A DNA stretch of 5,185 bases. It comes from Pseudomonadota bacterium (GTDB lineage: Bacteria > Desulfobacterota > Syntrophia > Syntrophales > JADFWA01). Shown here piece by piece: positions 1 to 4,722 of this stretch. Numbering within the stretch: the stretch's first letter is position 1; each line of letters opens with the position of its first letter. The notes beneath the pieces were generated by a model. That model saw only the letters and a list, made by a program, of their open reading frames with translations, was not told the DNA's origin and searched no databases. Location of the stretch: NCBI GenBank assembly GCA_030610915.1, contig JAUWQS010000155.1, positions 1 through 5,185 of the forward strand, given 5' to 3'. The position numbers and the translations under genes are program-made.

Positions 1-4
1 TAAC

Positions 5-138
5 TTGATGGCCCCCCTTCGGGGCACCAACGCCCAGGATGAGAAGCGCTCCTTTTAACGTAACTTTGGGAGACTCCCCAACCTCAGGCCATCAAACGGA
101 TGGAGCAGTCGCAAAAAACGCGCTCCTCATCCTGGGCG
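5..138 (+). mobile_element. Short ORF-less cassette, copy 1
   Basis: This 134-bp unit contains no convincing gene. It matches 1961-2092 with two substitutions (positions 30 and 34 against 1984 and 1988), and its first 39 bases recur at 5147-5185. The unit starts TTGATGGCC (5-13), and its reverse complement GGCCATCAA lies at 87-95 as the R'' side of an attC at 90-144. Identity between copies ends at GTT (138-140), which is where integron recombination would join a new cassette. Inside are a GC-rich hairpin with a TTCG loop (about 12-25), a long arm at 30-44 that pairs perfectly with 126-140, and a weaker inverted repeat at 67-82. I see no clear promoter and no T-run after the hairpin. Both complete copies lie directly upstream of a gene cassette. 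Confidence 0.75.
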
Positions 139-144
139 TTAGCT
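90..144 (+). other. attC site of short cassette, copy 1
   Basis: R'' is CATCAAA (90-96; canonical RYYYAAC with the last C replaced by A), and R' is GTTAGCT (138-144). L'' GGATG-GAGC (98-106) pairs with GCTC-CT-CATCC (122-132), leaving two extrahelical bases, CT, at 126-127. The loop is A-rich (113-118). The short stem competes with a longer perfect stem, 30-44 with 126-140, because CTCATCCTGGGCGTT is also complementary to the front of the cassette. Confidence 0.65.
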
Positions 145-161
145 CTCAAAGGACGCTCAAA

Positions 162-830
162 ATGAGGCAGCTTGAAACAAACTCTCGGGACCGATTGGTA
201 AGTGTTGCTAAGGCGGCAGCAGGAGCACTCCCGTTTATTGGCGCATTAGTGGCAGAAACACTATATGCAGTGGTGCCAAACCTGCGATTCGAGCGGGTGG
301 TCAGCTATCTAAAGACACTTGAGGACAGGGTGGTCTGCTTAGATAATCGAATGTCTTCGTTCGAGAAAAACCTTGGTACTGAAGAAGGTATAGATATATT
401 CGAAGAAGGAATAGTTCAAGCTTCAAGATCAGTTTCCGAGGAAAGAAAGGAGCGTTTGGCTCGATTAGTTGCTAAATCGCTATCGGCTGAAGAGGTTAAA
501 TATGAAGAGAGTAGAAAGCTCCTGAATCTGTATAGAGAACTCGCGGATCCTGAAATAGTGTGGCTCATTTTTTATTCCTTGAACCCAGTGCTTGGAAGGG
601 GGCCTCACTCAGAATGGATGGAAAAGCACCCGGAAATACTTAAACCCATCAGTAGGGAGATGGGCGCTCCTCAAGAACAGCATGAAAGAGCTGCATTGCA
701 AGATAGCTACAAAGCAACGCTATTGCGGCTCGGTCTGACGGAAGAGAGGAATAGAACGACAAGCCTTACTACACTTGGTCGAATGTTGGTGTCATACATT
801 TCAGATGAGAGCGAACCCAAGAAGAGCTAA
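162..830 (+). CDS. Uncharacterised 222-aa cassette protein
   Basis: I do not recognise a named family. The reading frame is open from 39, but 39-138 belongs to the upstream repeat cassette. I therefore place the start at ATG 162, which has AAAGGA (148-153) at a suitable distance and gives 222 residues. Residues 16-38 are hydrophobic and Gly/Ala-rich (AKAAAGALPFIGALVAE) and could be a membrane-associated or glycine-zipper helix. Residues 40-125 are charged and helical, probably coiled-coil in part (LRFERVVSYLKTLEDRV, then SEERKERLARLVAKSL). The C-terminal part ends in TSLTTLGRMLVSYI, a pattern that recalls the last strand or helix of a winged-helix fold. I recall similar hypothetical proteins in bacterial accessory regions, without a known function. 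The stop codon TAA (828-830) lies inside the R'' box of the attC, a typical cassette arrangement. A defence role is possible but not shown. Confidence 0.8.
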   Translation: MRQLETNSRDRLVSVAKAAAGALPFIGALVAETLYAVVPNLRFERVVSYLKTLEDRVVCLDNRMSSFEKNLGTEEGIDIFEEGIVQASRSVSEERKERLARLVAKSLSAEEVKYEESRKLLNLYRELADPEIVWLIFYSLNPVLGRGPHSEWMEKHPEILKPISREMGAPQEQHERAALQDSYKATLLRLGLTEERNRTTSLTTLGRMLVSYISDESEPKKS

Positions 831-884
831 CAAGGCTAATTCAGCCGACGCAAAAAGCCGCGCGGCTGATTAGCAACATTAGAA
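825..884 (+). other. attC site of the 222-aa gene cassette (60 bp)
   Basis: R'' is AGCTAAC (825-831), the exact reverse complement of GTTAGCT at 138-144, and the match extends to 9 bp (823-831 against 138-146). L'' GCTAA-T-TCAGCCG pairs with CGGCTGA-TTAGC, leaving one unpaired T, the classical extrahelical base. The loop is short. R' reads ATTAGAA (878-884), so the normally invariant G of GTT is A here. That base lies at the strand-exchange point and may make this site weak or dead. The length of 60 bp matches the classical '59-base element'. Confidence 0.85.
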
Positions 885-892
885 AAATTATT

Positions 893-1438
893 ATGAATAA
901 TTTTTTTGAAGATGATGACCAAAAAAAAGATTTTGATATGTTTGGAAATTTATCAAAAGCTTGGGAAGTAAATGGAAATGAATTATTAAGATGTGCAAAG
1001 ATTATTGAGAATAAAGATAGGGAAGACCAAGAATCAGATCCTTATAGAACTATGATTAGTGGATCAATATTAATGTTATTTGGATTAGCTATAGAATGTT
1101 ATTTAAAAGGTATATACGTAAAACAAGGTAATAAACTTGCTGAAAATGGAAAATTAGTAAAAATTCCTGAAACCAATATGCATGATTTGTTAGGTATTGC
1201 AAATAAAGTTAATATCTCATTCTCTAAAGCTGAAAAAGATATATTAAACCATCTTAAAAAGAAGGTTCTTTACGCAGGAAGATATCCCATACCAAAAAAT
1301 TATACACAAAATAAATCTAAATATTCAAAAGGTGGAATACCTTTAATTGATCGTATAATTGGGCTCCCTGATGAATTAGAATTGATATATAAAATTATTA
1401 CAAGATTACAAAATATGCTATCGGAAAACAACGTGTAG
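893..1438 (+). CDS. HEPN-like domain protein, 181 aa
   Basis: The central pattern looks like proteins annotated as HEPN-domain: LFGLAIECYLKGIYV (residues 62-76), then MHDLLGIA (96-103), then LYAGRYPIP (126-134). HEPN proteins are helical and often RNases or RNA binders in toxin-antitoxin and defence systems. I do not see a clear catalytic R-X4-6-H motif, so nuclease activity is doubtful. The first 50 residues are acidic and polar. The start at ATG 893 lies 14 bases into its cassette, and no Shine-Dalgarno sequence precedes it. Together with the very AT-rich codons, this suggests origin from an AT-rich host that does not depend on such sites, Bacteroidota being one possibility. ATG 938 is an alternative start, also without a ribosome binding site. 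No partner nucleotidyltransferase or antitoxin is encoded nearby. Confidence 0.75.
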   Translation: MNNFFEDDDQKKDFDMFGNLSKAWEVNGNELLRCAKIIENKDREDQESDPYRTMISGSILMLFGLAIECYLKGIYVKQGNKLAENGKLVKIPETNMHDLLGIANKVNISFSKAEKDILNHLKKKVLYAGRYPIPKNYTQNKSKYSKGGIPLIDRIIGLPDELELIYKIITRLQNMLSENNV

Positions 1439-1837
1439 TGGAGGAAAGGGGTCAAATCTTCATTTGGCTCTTACTACTATAACATACTGTTTTATTTGTT
1501 TATCTTTTCATTAAAATTCATAAAAAATGGAGTCACAACAAATGTATTCTACTGATGAACCGTAGATGTCGACGTTAACAAATAAAAAAATGATAGAGCA
1601 AAAAAGATTCTTATAGAAAAGGTTGAAGTAAAACAAATAAATCAAAAATTATAGTGCGAAAAGATTCTTCTAAAAAAATAAAAATATCGATAAATCAAAG
1701 AACCTAAAAAATCTTGCTAATATCAGGGAATCCTTTTAAAAAAATACATGGTGAAGCGAAGGTTTTCGCACAATAAAAATATCTAGGAAGAAACAGAAAA
1801 GTATTATTAAATCAAAGGCATAGTGATATAATAATTT
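1439..1837. other. AT-rich non-coding part of the HEPN-like cassette
   Basis: I see no gene in these roughly 400 bases; all frames are closed after short runs. There is a hairpin at 1451-1468 (GTCAAAT-CTTC-ATTTGGC), within a GGGGTCAAATC context that resembles sequence I associate with IS200-like (REP-associated) transposase elements, though no transposase is present. An imperfect direct repeat of about 20 bp occurs at 1593-1612 and 1651-1669 (core AAAAGATTCTT). A perfect 9-bp inverted repeat pairs GTGCGAAAA (1654-1662) with TTTTCGCAC (1763-1771), and a small hairpin GCGAA/TTCGC lies at 1756-1769. The stretch may be a decayed second gene or a structured RNA. Confidence 0.5.
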
Positions 1838-1961
1838 TTCTAACAAATCGTTTCAAGGGACAAGCGGGCAGCGTGGTTTTTTGAAATTTAGTCTTGCTGG
1901 CCAAATCCCAAATTATTCAAAATTCATAGCTGTAAATCCCGCTTGCCCCTGAACTCAGCCG
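1838..1961 (+). other. Long attC site of the HEPN-like cassette
   Basis: R'' is TTCTAAC (1838-1844). The cassette starts TTAGAAAAATTATTAT (879-894), and the perfect 16-bp reverse complement of this ends at 1843. L'' at 1852-1868 pairs with L' at 1938-1953: TTC/GAA, an unpaired A (1855), AGGG/CCCT, one A/C mismatch (1860/1946), and CAAGCGGG/CCCGCTTG. The loop of about 70 bases makes the site about 124 bp, in the size range of Vibrio superintegron repeats. The R' junction reads CAGCC-GATGG (1956-1965). Compared with the other copies of the following cassette, which begin TTGATGG, three bases (TTG or GTT) are missing here, so R' is damaged. Confidence 0.8.
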
Positions 1962-2092
1962 ATGGCCCCCCTTCGGGGCACCATCGCTCAGGATGAGAAG
2001 CGCTCCTTTTAACGTAACTTTGGGAGACTCCCCAACCTCAGGCCATCAAACGGATGGAGCAGTCGCAAAAAACGCGCTCCTCATCCTGGGCG
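1961..2092 (+). mobile_element. Short ORF-less cassette, copy 2
   Basis: This copy is aligned without gaps to 7-138, with substitutions only at 1984 (A to T) and 1988 (C to T). The two changes have opposite effects. They improve the front hairpin, so that CGATGG (1960-1965) now pairs with CCATCG (1981-1986), and they weaken the long stem with the attC end. The first two bases (TT) of the cassette and the G before them are not intact at this junction. The near-identity of the non-coding copies points to recent spread or to selection on the sequence. It lies directly upstream of the catalase cassette, with 41 bases from its end to the catalase start codon. Confidence 0.75.
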
Positions 2093-2098
2093 TTGTTC
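2044..2098 (+). other. attC site of short cassette, copy 2
   Basis: It has the same R'' CATCAAA (2044-2050) and the same L''/L' stem as copy 1, identical in sequence up to GTT (2092-2094). R' continues as GTTGTTC from the catalase cassette instead of GTTAGCT. The point at which the two copies diverge is thus exactly after GTT, as predicted for site-specific cassette joining. Confidence 0.65.
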
Positions 2099-2120
2099 GC
2101 TGAGACAAACCAAACCATGA

Positions 2121-2126
2121 AAGGAG
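2121..2126 (+). promoter_or_regulatory. Ribosome binding site of catalase
   Basis: AAGGAG lies seven bases before ATG 2134 and fixes this start. It falls inside the catalase cassette, so the cassette brings its own translation signal. I see no convincing promoter in the 41-base leader, so transcription may come from upstream. Confidence 0.8.
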
Positions 2127-2133
2127 AAAAACC

Positions 2134-3600
2134 ATGAAAGACGAAGACAAGAAGTTAACCACAAACGCTGGAGCGCCAGTCCCCGACAACCAAAACGTCA
2201 TGACTGCCGGACCTCGTGGTCCGATGTTGCTACAGGATGTCTGGTTTTTGGAAAAGCTCGCCCACTTCGACAGGGAGGTTATCCCCGAGCGGAGAATGCA
2301 CGCCAAGGGTTCTGGGGTATACGGCACCTTCACCGTCACCCACGACATCACCCGTTACACCAAAGCGAAGATTTTTTCCAAAATCGACAAGAAGACAGAT
2401 CTCTTCGTCCGCTTCTCCACAGTGGCAGGGGAAAGAGGCGCGGCAGATGCGGAGCGCGATATTCGCGGTTTTGCCGTGAAGTTCTATACCGAGGAAGGCA
2501 ACTGGGATCTGGTGGGCAACAACACACCGGTATTTTTCTTGCGTGATACGCTGAAATTTCCCGACCTTAACCACGCAGTGAAACGAGATCCGCGCACCAA
2601 TATGCGCAGCGCTAAGAACAACTGGGATTTTTGGACATCACTGCCGGAGGCACTGCACCAGGTCACTATTGTCATGAGCGATCGCGGCATTCCTGCCACC
2701 TATCGCCACATGCACGGTTTCGGCAGCCATACTTTTAGCCTGATTAACGCCAGTAACGAACGCCATTGGGTCAAATTCCACTTCAGGACCCAACAGGGAA
2801 TTAAGAACCTAACGGATGCCGAAGCCGAGGCCATCATTAGTAAGGATCGTGAAAGCCACCAGTGTGATCTCTACGAAAGCATCGAAAGAAAGGACTTCCC
2901 GAAGTGGAAACTCTTCATCCAAGTGATGCCGGAAAAGGACGCTGCCATCTGCCCGTACAATCCCTTTGACCTTACCAAGGTGTGGTTCCACAAGGACTAT
3001 CCACTAATCGAGGTCGGTATCATGGAACTGAATCGCAATCCCGAGAACTACTTTGCTGAGGTGGAACAATCGGCTTTTAACCCGGCCAATGTAGTACCCG
3101 GCATCGGATTTTCGCCGGACAAGATGCTACAGGGACGACTGTTCTCTTACGGTGATGCTCAACGTTATCGACTTGGTGTGAACCACCATCTGATTCCGGT
3201 CAATGCATCGCGCTGCCCCTTCCACAGTTACCACCGGGATGGCGCCATGCGAATTGACGGCAACCATGGCAGCACTCTCGGCTATGAGCCTAACAGCTAC
3301 GGTGAATGGAAACAGCAGCCAGAGTTTTCAGAGCCACCCCTCAGTATGGATGGGGCTGCCGATCATTGGAACCATCGTGAAGACGACGATTACTACACTC
3401 AGCCCGGTTTACTTTTCCGACTGATGAGTCCTGAACAGCAAGACGCACTCTTTGCCAATACCGCCCGTGCCATAAGCGATGCTCCCGAGGAGATTAAGAT
3501 CCGCCATATCGGCAACTGCATGAAAGCCGATCCAGCTTATGGAAAGGGTGTAGCTGACGCTTTAGGCATTTTGCTTGAGGATGTACCCAGAAAAGTATGA
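2134..3600 (+). CDS. katA: Haem catalase (monofunctional, small-subunit type), 488 aa
   Basis: It breaks down hydrogen peroxide to water and oxygen; there is no signal peptide, so it should act in the cytoplasm. The length matches small-subunit monofunctional catalases, normally homotetramers with haem b. All key elements are present: the distal active-site motif [12 protein letters not shown] (residues 53-64) with catalytic His56, Ser95 in RFSTV, Asn129 in VGNNTPVFF, and the proximal haem-ligand motif [12 protein letters not shown] (335-346) with Tyr339 as haem ligand and Arg335. The C-terminal helical part is complete to LLEDVPRKV, so the gene is intact and probably active. It fills most of the cassette 2093-3673, starting 41 bases after the upstream core site and ending 10 bases before R''. 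It is long for an integron cassette, and a catalase is an unusual cargo as far as I know. The symbol katA is by family; the exact clade is not resolved. Confidence 0.97.
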   Translation: MKDEDKKLTTNAGAPVPDNQNVMTAGPRGPMLLQDVWFLEKLAHFDREVIPERRMHAKGSGVYGTFTVTHDITRYTKAKIFSKIDKKTDLFVRFSTVAGERGAADAERDIRGFAVKFYTEEGNWDLVGNNTPVFFLRDTLKFPDLNHAVKRDPRTNMRSAKNNWDFWTSLPEALHQVTIVMSDRGIPATYRHMHGFGSHTFSLINASNERHWVKFHFRTQQGIKNLTDAEAEAIISKDRESHQCDLYESIERKDFPKWKLFIQVMPEKDAAICPYNPFDLTKVWFHKDYPLIEVGIMELNRNPENYFAEVEQSAFNPANVVPGIGFSPDKMLQGRLFSYGDAQRYRLGVNHHLIPVNASRCPFHSYHRDGAMRIDGNHGSTLGYEPNSYGEWKQQPEFSEPPLSMDGAADHWNHREDDDYYTQPGLLFRLMSPEQQDALFANTARAISDAPEEIKIRHIGNCMKADPAYGKGVADALGILLEDVPRKV

Positions 3601-3610
3601 AGCAAGCAGC

Positions 3611-3679
3611 GAACAAAAAAAATGCACCTGACTTTTATTCCGCTATGCTCCATAAAAGCAGGTGATTTTGCCGTTGGGC
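3611..3679 (+). other. attC site of the catalase cassette (69 bp)
   Basis: R'' is GAACAAA (3611-3617). With its flank, CAGCGAACAAA matches the reverse complement of the cassette start GTTGTTCGCTG (2092-2102) at 10 of 11 positions; the exception is the last base, C to A. L'' CACCTG-A-CTTTTAT (3625-3638) pairs with ATAAAAG-CAGGTG (3652-3664), leaving the unpaired A at 3631. The loop is 13 bases. R' is GTTGGGC (3673-3679), a perfect GTTRRRY core. The hairpin might also reduce read-through from catalase, but no proper T-run follows it. Confidence 0.88.
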
Positions 3680-3698
3680 GAGGAAGGTAAAATTTTTC

Positions 3699-3728
3699 TT
3701 TACGATAGCATGGAATCCGTGCTATTAT
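3699..3728 (+). promoter_or_regulatory. Promoter of higBA
   Basis: TTTACG (3699-3704) and TATTAT (3723-3728) are spaced by 18 bases and fit a sigma-70 type promoter with a moderate -35 box. Transcription would start near 3735, which is the GTG start codon of higB, so the message may be leaderless or nearly so. An internal promoter is typical for toxin-antitoxin cassettes, which must be expressed independently of position in the array. Confidence 0.6.
3705..3725 (+). promoter_or_regulatory. Palindromic operator of higBA
   Basis: This is a 21-bp palindrome with arms ATAGCA (3705-3710) and TGCTAT (3720-3725). Nine of ten base pairs match; the only mismatch is 3711/3719. It lies between the -35 and -10 boxes and overlaps the -10, the expected place for autorepression by the HigA antitoxin or the HigBA complex. 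Confidence 0.7.
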
Positions 3729-3734
3729 GAATAT

Positions 3735-4028
3735 GTGATTCAGTCTTTTAAAAACAAAGGGGCAGAAGATATCTTCAACGGCAAAAATACAAAAGTTGCC
3801 AGAAAAACATGCCCTCAATCTTTATGGAAGATTGCGTCAAGAAAGTTGGATCAAATTGACTCTATCAAAATGCTTGAGGAACTTAGAATTCCACCAGGGA
3901 ATAATCTCGAAGTTTTAATAGGCGATAGAATCGGAAAATTTAGCATTCGTATAAATGATCAGTATCGCATTTGTTTTAAGTGGGAGCAGAACGGTCCTAA
4001 CCAGGTTGAGATTACAGATTACCATTGA
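3735..4028 (+). CDS. higB: HigB-type toxin (RelE superfamily), 97 aa
   Basis: HigB toxins are ribosome-dependent mRNA endonucleases that stop translation. The protein has the family layout: start VIQSFKNKGAEDIFNG, then ARKTCPQSLWKIASRKLDQI, then LEELRIPPGNNLEVL, then GKFSIRINDQYRICFKW (residues 68-83) and the C-terminal VEITDYH. Length is normal for the family. I take GTG 3735 as the start because residues 1-5 match the usual family N-terminus; ATG 3733 is in another frame and meets a stop at once. There is no clear Shine-Dalgarno sequence, and the predicted transcription start coincides with the GTG. Toxin before antitoxin is the normal order for higBA. In cassette arrays such modules are known to counter loss of neighbouring cassettes. 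Confidence 0.93.
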   Translation: MIQSFKNKGAEDIFNGKNTKVARKTCPQSLWKIASRKLDQIDSIKMLEELRIPPGNNLEVLIGDRIGKFSIRINDQYRICFKWEQNGPNQVEITDYH

Positions 4029-4044
4029 TAAAAAGGGGAAGGCA

Positions 4045-4368
4045 ATGATTAGAATTCCAAGCCATAGGGAACCAACTCACCCAGGCGAAATGCTTCTTGA
4101 AGAATTTTTGATTCCTATGGGTCTTACGCAGAGAGAACTAGCCCATTCAATCCATGTTCCTTATCAGCGTGTGAATGAAATTGTAAACAAAAAACGTGGG
4201 GTAACGCCAAGTACAGCCCTGCGACTTGCCAAGTTTTTCGGCATGTCAGACGATTTCTGGATAAACCTTCAATTGCGGTGGGATCTGTATAAAACAAAAA
4301 GTAAGGAGGCTAAAGCACTGGAAGCTATAAAGTCAGTAAACTTAAGCCATGCATCCGGTCAGTTATAA
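4045..4368 (+). CDS. higA: HigA-type antitoxin (XRE-family HTH), 107 aa
   Basis: It neutralises HigB and represses the operon. The N-terminal IPSHREPTHPGEMLLEEFL is the family signature. The helix-turn-helix covers about residues 26-46 (GLTQRELAHSIHVPYQRVNE), followed by ALRLAKFFGMSDDFWINLQ. I place the start at ATG 4045 with GGGGAAGG about 5 bases upstream (4035-4042); the frame is open further back to 3955, but that part overlaps higB and does not look like antitoxin. The gap to higB is 16 bases, so the two form one operon. The C-terminus is complete. Confidence 0.93.
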   Translation: MIRIPSHREPTHPGEMLLEEFLIPMGLTQRELAHSIHVPYQRVNEIVNKKRGVTPSTALRLAKFFGMSDDFWINLQLRWDLYKTKSKEAKALEAIKSVNLSHASGQL

Positions 4369-4378
4369 AAAGGAATTC

Positions 4379-4385
4379 ACCCAAT
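4379..4385 (+). other. Probable R'' box of the higBA cassette attC (interrupted)
   Basis: ACCCAAT fits RYYYAAY and matches the reverse complement of the cassette start GTTGGGC (3673-3679) at 5 of 7 positions; with three more flanking bases, 7 of 10 match. It lies 10 bases after the higA stop, like the other R'' boxes here. No L''/L' hairpin follows. Instead, an intron-like sequence begins directly at this box, so the site appears split. Confidence 0.45.
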
Positions 4386-4458
4386 CGGGTAAGGGGGAGT
4401 TTCTCTCTCCCCCTCCCCCCAACACCCCGCATGCGGGTCCGCACGGGGCGTTTCCCCG
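4384..4458 (-). mobile_element. Possible 3' end of a group II intron, antisense, remnant
   Basis: Read on the minus strand, the segment folds into two hairpins in the order of intron domains V and VI. The first has a lower stem CCCCG/CGGGG (4448-4444 with 4429-4425), a two-base bulge (4431-4430), an upper stem TGCG/CGCA and a GACC loop. The second has GGGGGAG/CTCCCCC (4413-4407 with 4399-4393) with a 7-base loop, followed by TTACCCGAT ending at 4384. The TACCCGAT ending has the form of group II intron 3' ends with a bulged A. Against this, the AGC triad of domain V is not intact, no reverse transcriptase is present and no 5' end is seen. The sequence also contains the palindrome CCCGCATGCGGG (4426-4437) and a CGGGG/CCCCG hairpin (4444-4458). 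It could instead be another structured repeat. Confidence 0.35.
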
Positions 4459-4565
4459 AGAGTTTTAGAACATGATCAGAATCCTGATTACATCCCAAGG
4501 CTGGCTACAATCAATACGCCGATAATAATAGCTCCCCCTGACGAGTTCATCGCCTTTTCGAGTAT

Positions 4566-4603
4566 GAATTCCGGGAATTCGGGGGCGGGAATTCCGGGAA
4601 TTC
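4566..4603. repeat. Direct repeat of a GAATTC-CGG-GAATTC unit
   Basis: The 15-bp unit GAATTCCGGGAATTC occurs at 4566-4580 and 4589-4603, giving four GAATTC hexamers in 38 bases. Each unit is itself nearly symmetrical. It is followed by GGGGACACAATACTAA, a context that I associate with ends of IS200-like (REP-associated) transposase elements. That association is from memory and no transposase is encoded here. Confidence 0.7.
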
Positions 4604-4710
4604 CGGGGACACAATACTAAATTATTGACAATTTGTCTCCTAATTTCGGGAATGCAATATCTAAATAACACGAGCGAATATTCCAAGCCGCAAAAGGGTG
4701 TCAGCATATT

Positions 4711-4716
4711 GAAGGT
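4711..4716 (+). promoter_or_regulatory. Ribosome binding site of the 79-aa gene
   Basis: GAAGGT lies six bases before ATG 4723 and supports this start. It sits just after the supposed cassette border at 4708/4709. Confidence 0.5.
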
Positions 4717-4722
4717 ACCGTA

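Larger units (their letters stand above)
4459..4722. other. Region without a gene, between intron-like remnant and 79-aa gene
   Basis: I find no supported gene here. A small hairpin ATCAG-AATC-CTGAT lies near 4475-4490. GC-rich GAATTC repeats occupy 4566-4610. A palindrome GACAA-T-TTGTC (4627-4637) follows and overlaps a TTGACA box (4625-4630), but no good -10 lies at the right distance. The right border of the higBA cassette is probably ATTGAAG at 4708-4714, by comparison with the R'' candidate of the next cassette. No matching L''/L' stem was found, so the attC of higBA looks destroyed. Confidence 0.45.

Noticed and set aside
12..25. Intrinsic terminator at the GC-rich TTCG-loop hairpin of the short cassette
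   Set aside because: The stem is short and no T-run follows on either strand, so termination is not supported.
39..161. Upstream extension of the 222-aa gene to ATG 39 (263 aa)
   Set aside because: The extra 41 codons run through the repeated short cassette and its attC and across the cassette border at 138/139. The start at 162 has its own ribosome binding site.
1961..1967. A self-consistent non-canonical core GAT/ATC for the short cassette
   Set aside because: GATGGCC and GGCCATC do match, but copies 1 and 3 show TT before GATGG, and R'' continues as CATCAA. A normal TT start with a 3-bp loss at copy 2 explains the data better.
1993..2103. 36-codon ORF in copy 2 of the short cassette
   Set aside because: It has no ribosome binding site at a proper distance and lies wholly over the hairpin and attC sequence. 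The frame is open only because both copies share the same sequence; the end depends on the neighbour.
2046..2991. Minus-strand and alternative-frame ORFs over the short cassette and catalase
   Set aside because: They are shadows of the intact catalase frame, with no recognisable protein motifs.
3537..3818. Minus-strand ORF across the catalase end, attC and higB start
   Set aside because: It overlaps a supported attC hairpin, promoter and two coding regions; no evidence of its own.
3955..4044. Longer HigA starting at ATG 3955
   Set aside because: The added 30 residues are another frame of higB and not antitoxin-like; ATG 4045 has a good ribosome binding site and gives the normal family N-terminus.
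4465..4707. 80-codon minus-strand ORF between higA and the 79-aa gene
   Set aside because: It covers GAATTC repeats and non-coding sequence, has no ribosome binding site and no protein resemblance; in particular it is not part of a reverse transcriptase.
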